The notes beneath the pieces are model-generated. The model made no database searches. It was not told the origin of the DNA and saw nothing but the letters and a program-made list of their open reading frames with translations. 64,000 nucleotides of DNA from positions 5,538,001 through 5,602,000 of the forward strand of contig NZ_CP129137.1 in NCBI RefSeq assembly GCF_030406905.1, written 5' to 3'. The DNA comes from Streptomyces sp. HUAS CB01. Its GTDB lineage: Bacteria; Actinomycetota; Actinomycetes; Streptomycetales; Streptomycetaceae. Positions 63,561 through 64,000 of this stretch are shown one piece after another; within the stretch, counting starts at the first letter, position 1; each line of letters starts with the position of its first letter. Position numbers and translations under genes: made by a program.

Positions 63561-64000
63561 CTACCGCAGTCGTGCCATGAGTGCGTGCTCGACGAGCGTG
63601 ATCAGGGCGCTCTTGGCGTCGGCGCGGTGGCGGGCGTCGGTGGTGATGATGGGGGCGTCGGGGCCGATCTGGAGTGCCTCGCGGACCTCGTCGGGGGTGT
63701 ACGGCTGGTGGCCGTCGAAGCCGTTGAGGGCGATGACGAAGGGGAGGCCGCTGTTCTCGAAGTAGTCGACCGCGGGGAAGCAGTCGGCGAGTCTGCGGGT
63801 GTCGACGAGGACGACGGCGCCGATGGCGCCGCGGACGAGGTCGTCCCACATGAACCAGAAGCGGTCCTGTCCGGGGGTGCCGAACAGGTACAGGATGAGG
63901 TCCTGGTCGAGCGTGATACGGCCGAAGTCCATGGCCACCGTGGTGGTGGTCTTGTCGCCGGTGTGTGTGAGGTCGTCGATTCCGGCCGACGCGGACGTCA
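63561..64000 (-). CDS. Conservon GTP-binding protein (CvnD), 5' part missing
   Basis: The C-terminal ~146 residues of a small GTPase-like protein; the start lies beyond the window's right edge. Visible motifs are LFGTPGQDRFWFMWDDLVRGAIG (switch/G3 region) and VIALNGFDGHQPYTPDEVREAL (the G4 NKxD changed to NGFD). The protein belongs to the MglA-like family that ends each streptomycete conservon (sensor kinase, roadblock protein, DUF742 protein, GTPase), here probably cvn1 by its place beside accB-accE. Reads leftwards, converging on accE. Confidence 0.9.
   Translation of the reverse strand, partial: TSASAGIDDLTHTGDKTTTTVAMDFGRITLDQDLILYLFGTPGQDRFWFMWDDLVRGAIGAVVLVDTRRLADCFPAVDYFENSGLPFVIALNGFDGHQPYTPDEVREALQIGPDAPIITTDARHRADAKSALITLVEHALMARLR

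Noticed and set aside
61546..63849. Minus-strand frame across accB, accE and the conservon gene
   Set aside because: It runs through two terminators and three well-supported genes; no domain.

Overview
The window is chromosomal DNA of a Streptomyces-type actinomycete. It is very GC-rich throughout, third codon positions are almost always G or C, many starts are GTG or TTG behind AGGAG-like sites, and secreted proteins carry long Ala-rich or twin-arginine signals. The gene set (GatCAB, ilvBNC-serA, leuB-ilvE, accB-accE, the edge of a conservon, two GGDEF/EAL proteins, a giant LuxR-family ATPase regulator) and its order resemble, from memory, the S. coelicolor region around SCO5495-SCO5541. No tRNA, rRNA, insertion sequence, prophage or CRISPR array was seen.

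Layout: 0.2-2.3 kb, a membrane c-di-GMP enzyme (RmdB-like), then 0.66 kb of strange GTCCG/CGGAC-rich repeats. 3.0-6.6 kb, gatC, gatA, a small membrane protein and gatB (Glu/Asp-tRNA amidotransferase), followed by a 60-bp tandem repeat. 7-14.8 kb, a hypothetical protein, a Tat-secreted phospholipase C with a possible PHO box, an MMPL exporter with a long low-complexity insertion, a RimJ/RimL-type acetyltransferase and a phosphotransferase. 15-25 kb, a small basic protein, a LAL regulator, a sugar dehydrogenase lipoprotein, an aldo/keto reductase, a D-2-hydroxyacid dehydrogenase and CdgE. 25-31 kb, the branched-chain operon ilvB-ilvN-ilvC with an Ile-Leu-Val-Leu leader peptide and U-tract terminator, then serA. 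31-32.5 kb, a three-gene operon of secreted inhibitor-like proteins and a lipoprotein. 32.6-36.8 kb, proline catabolism with its PucR-type regulator and a perfect 26-bp palindrome between them. 37-41.5 kb, small genes, an AAC(2')-I-type acetyltransferase, leuB and ilvE. 41.7-47.6 kb, a nitrogen module: NCS1 permease, urease-like gamma/beta fusion and alpha subunit, agmatine deiminase and a TetR regulator, with no urease accessory genes. 48-54.7 kb, a membrane-anchored protein, citramalate synthase behind a second apparent attenuator, a membrane protein/DUF1876 pair, an acetyltransferase, a DUF2087 protein and YceI. 54.9-61.4 kb, a secreted GH101 glycosidase and a PL8 lyase. 61.6-63.4 kb, acyl-CoA carboxylase accB-accE; the right edge cuts into a conservon GTPase.

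Functionally the window is strong in branched-chain amino acid synthesis: acetolactate synthase, ketol-acid reductoisomerase, isopropylmalate dehydrogenase, the BCAA transaminase and a citramalate route to isoleucine are all here, and two of the units appear to be attenuated by leader peptides that read branched-chain codons. The most unusual content is the urease-like cluster, whose alpha subunit keeps all nickel ligands but lacks the active-site flap cysteine and sits beside agmatine deiminase, suggesting a substrate other than, or in addition to, free urea. Several intergenic regions carry degenerate short repeats that fit no standard feature type.
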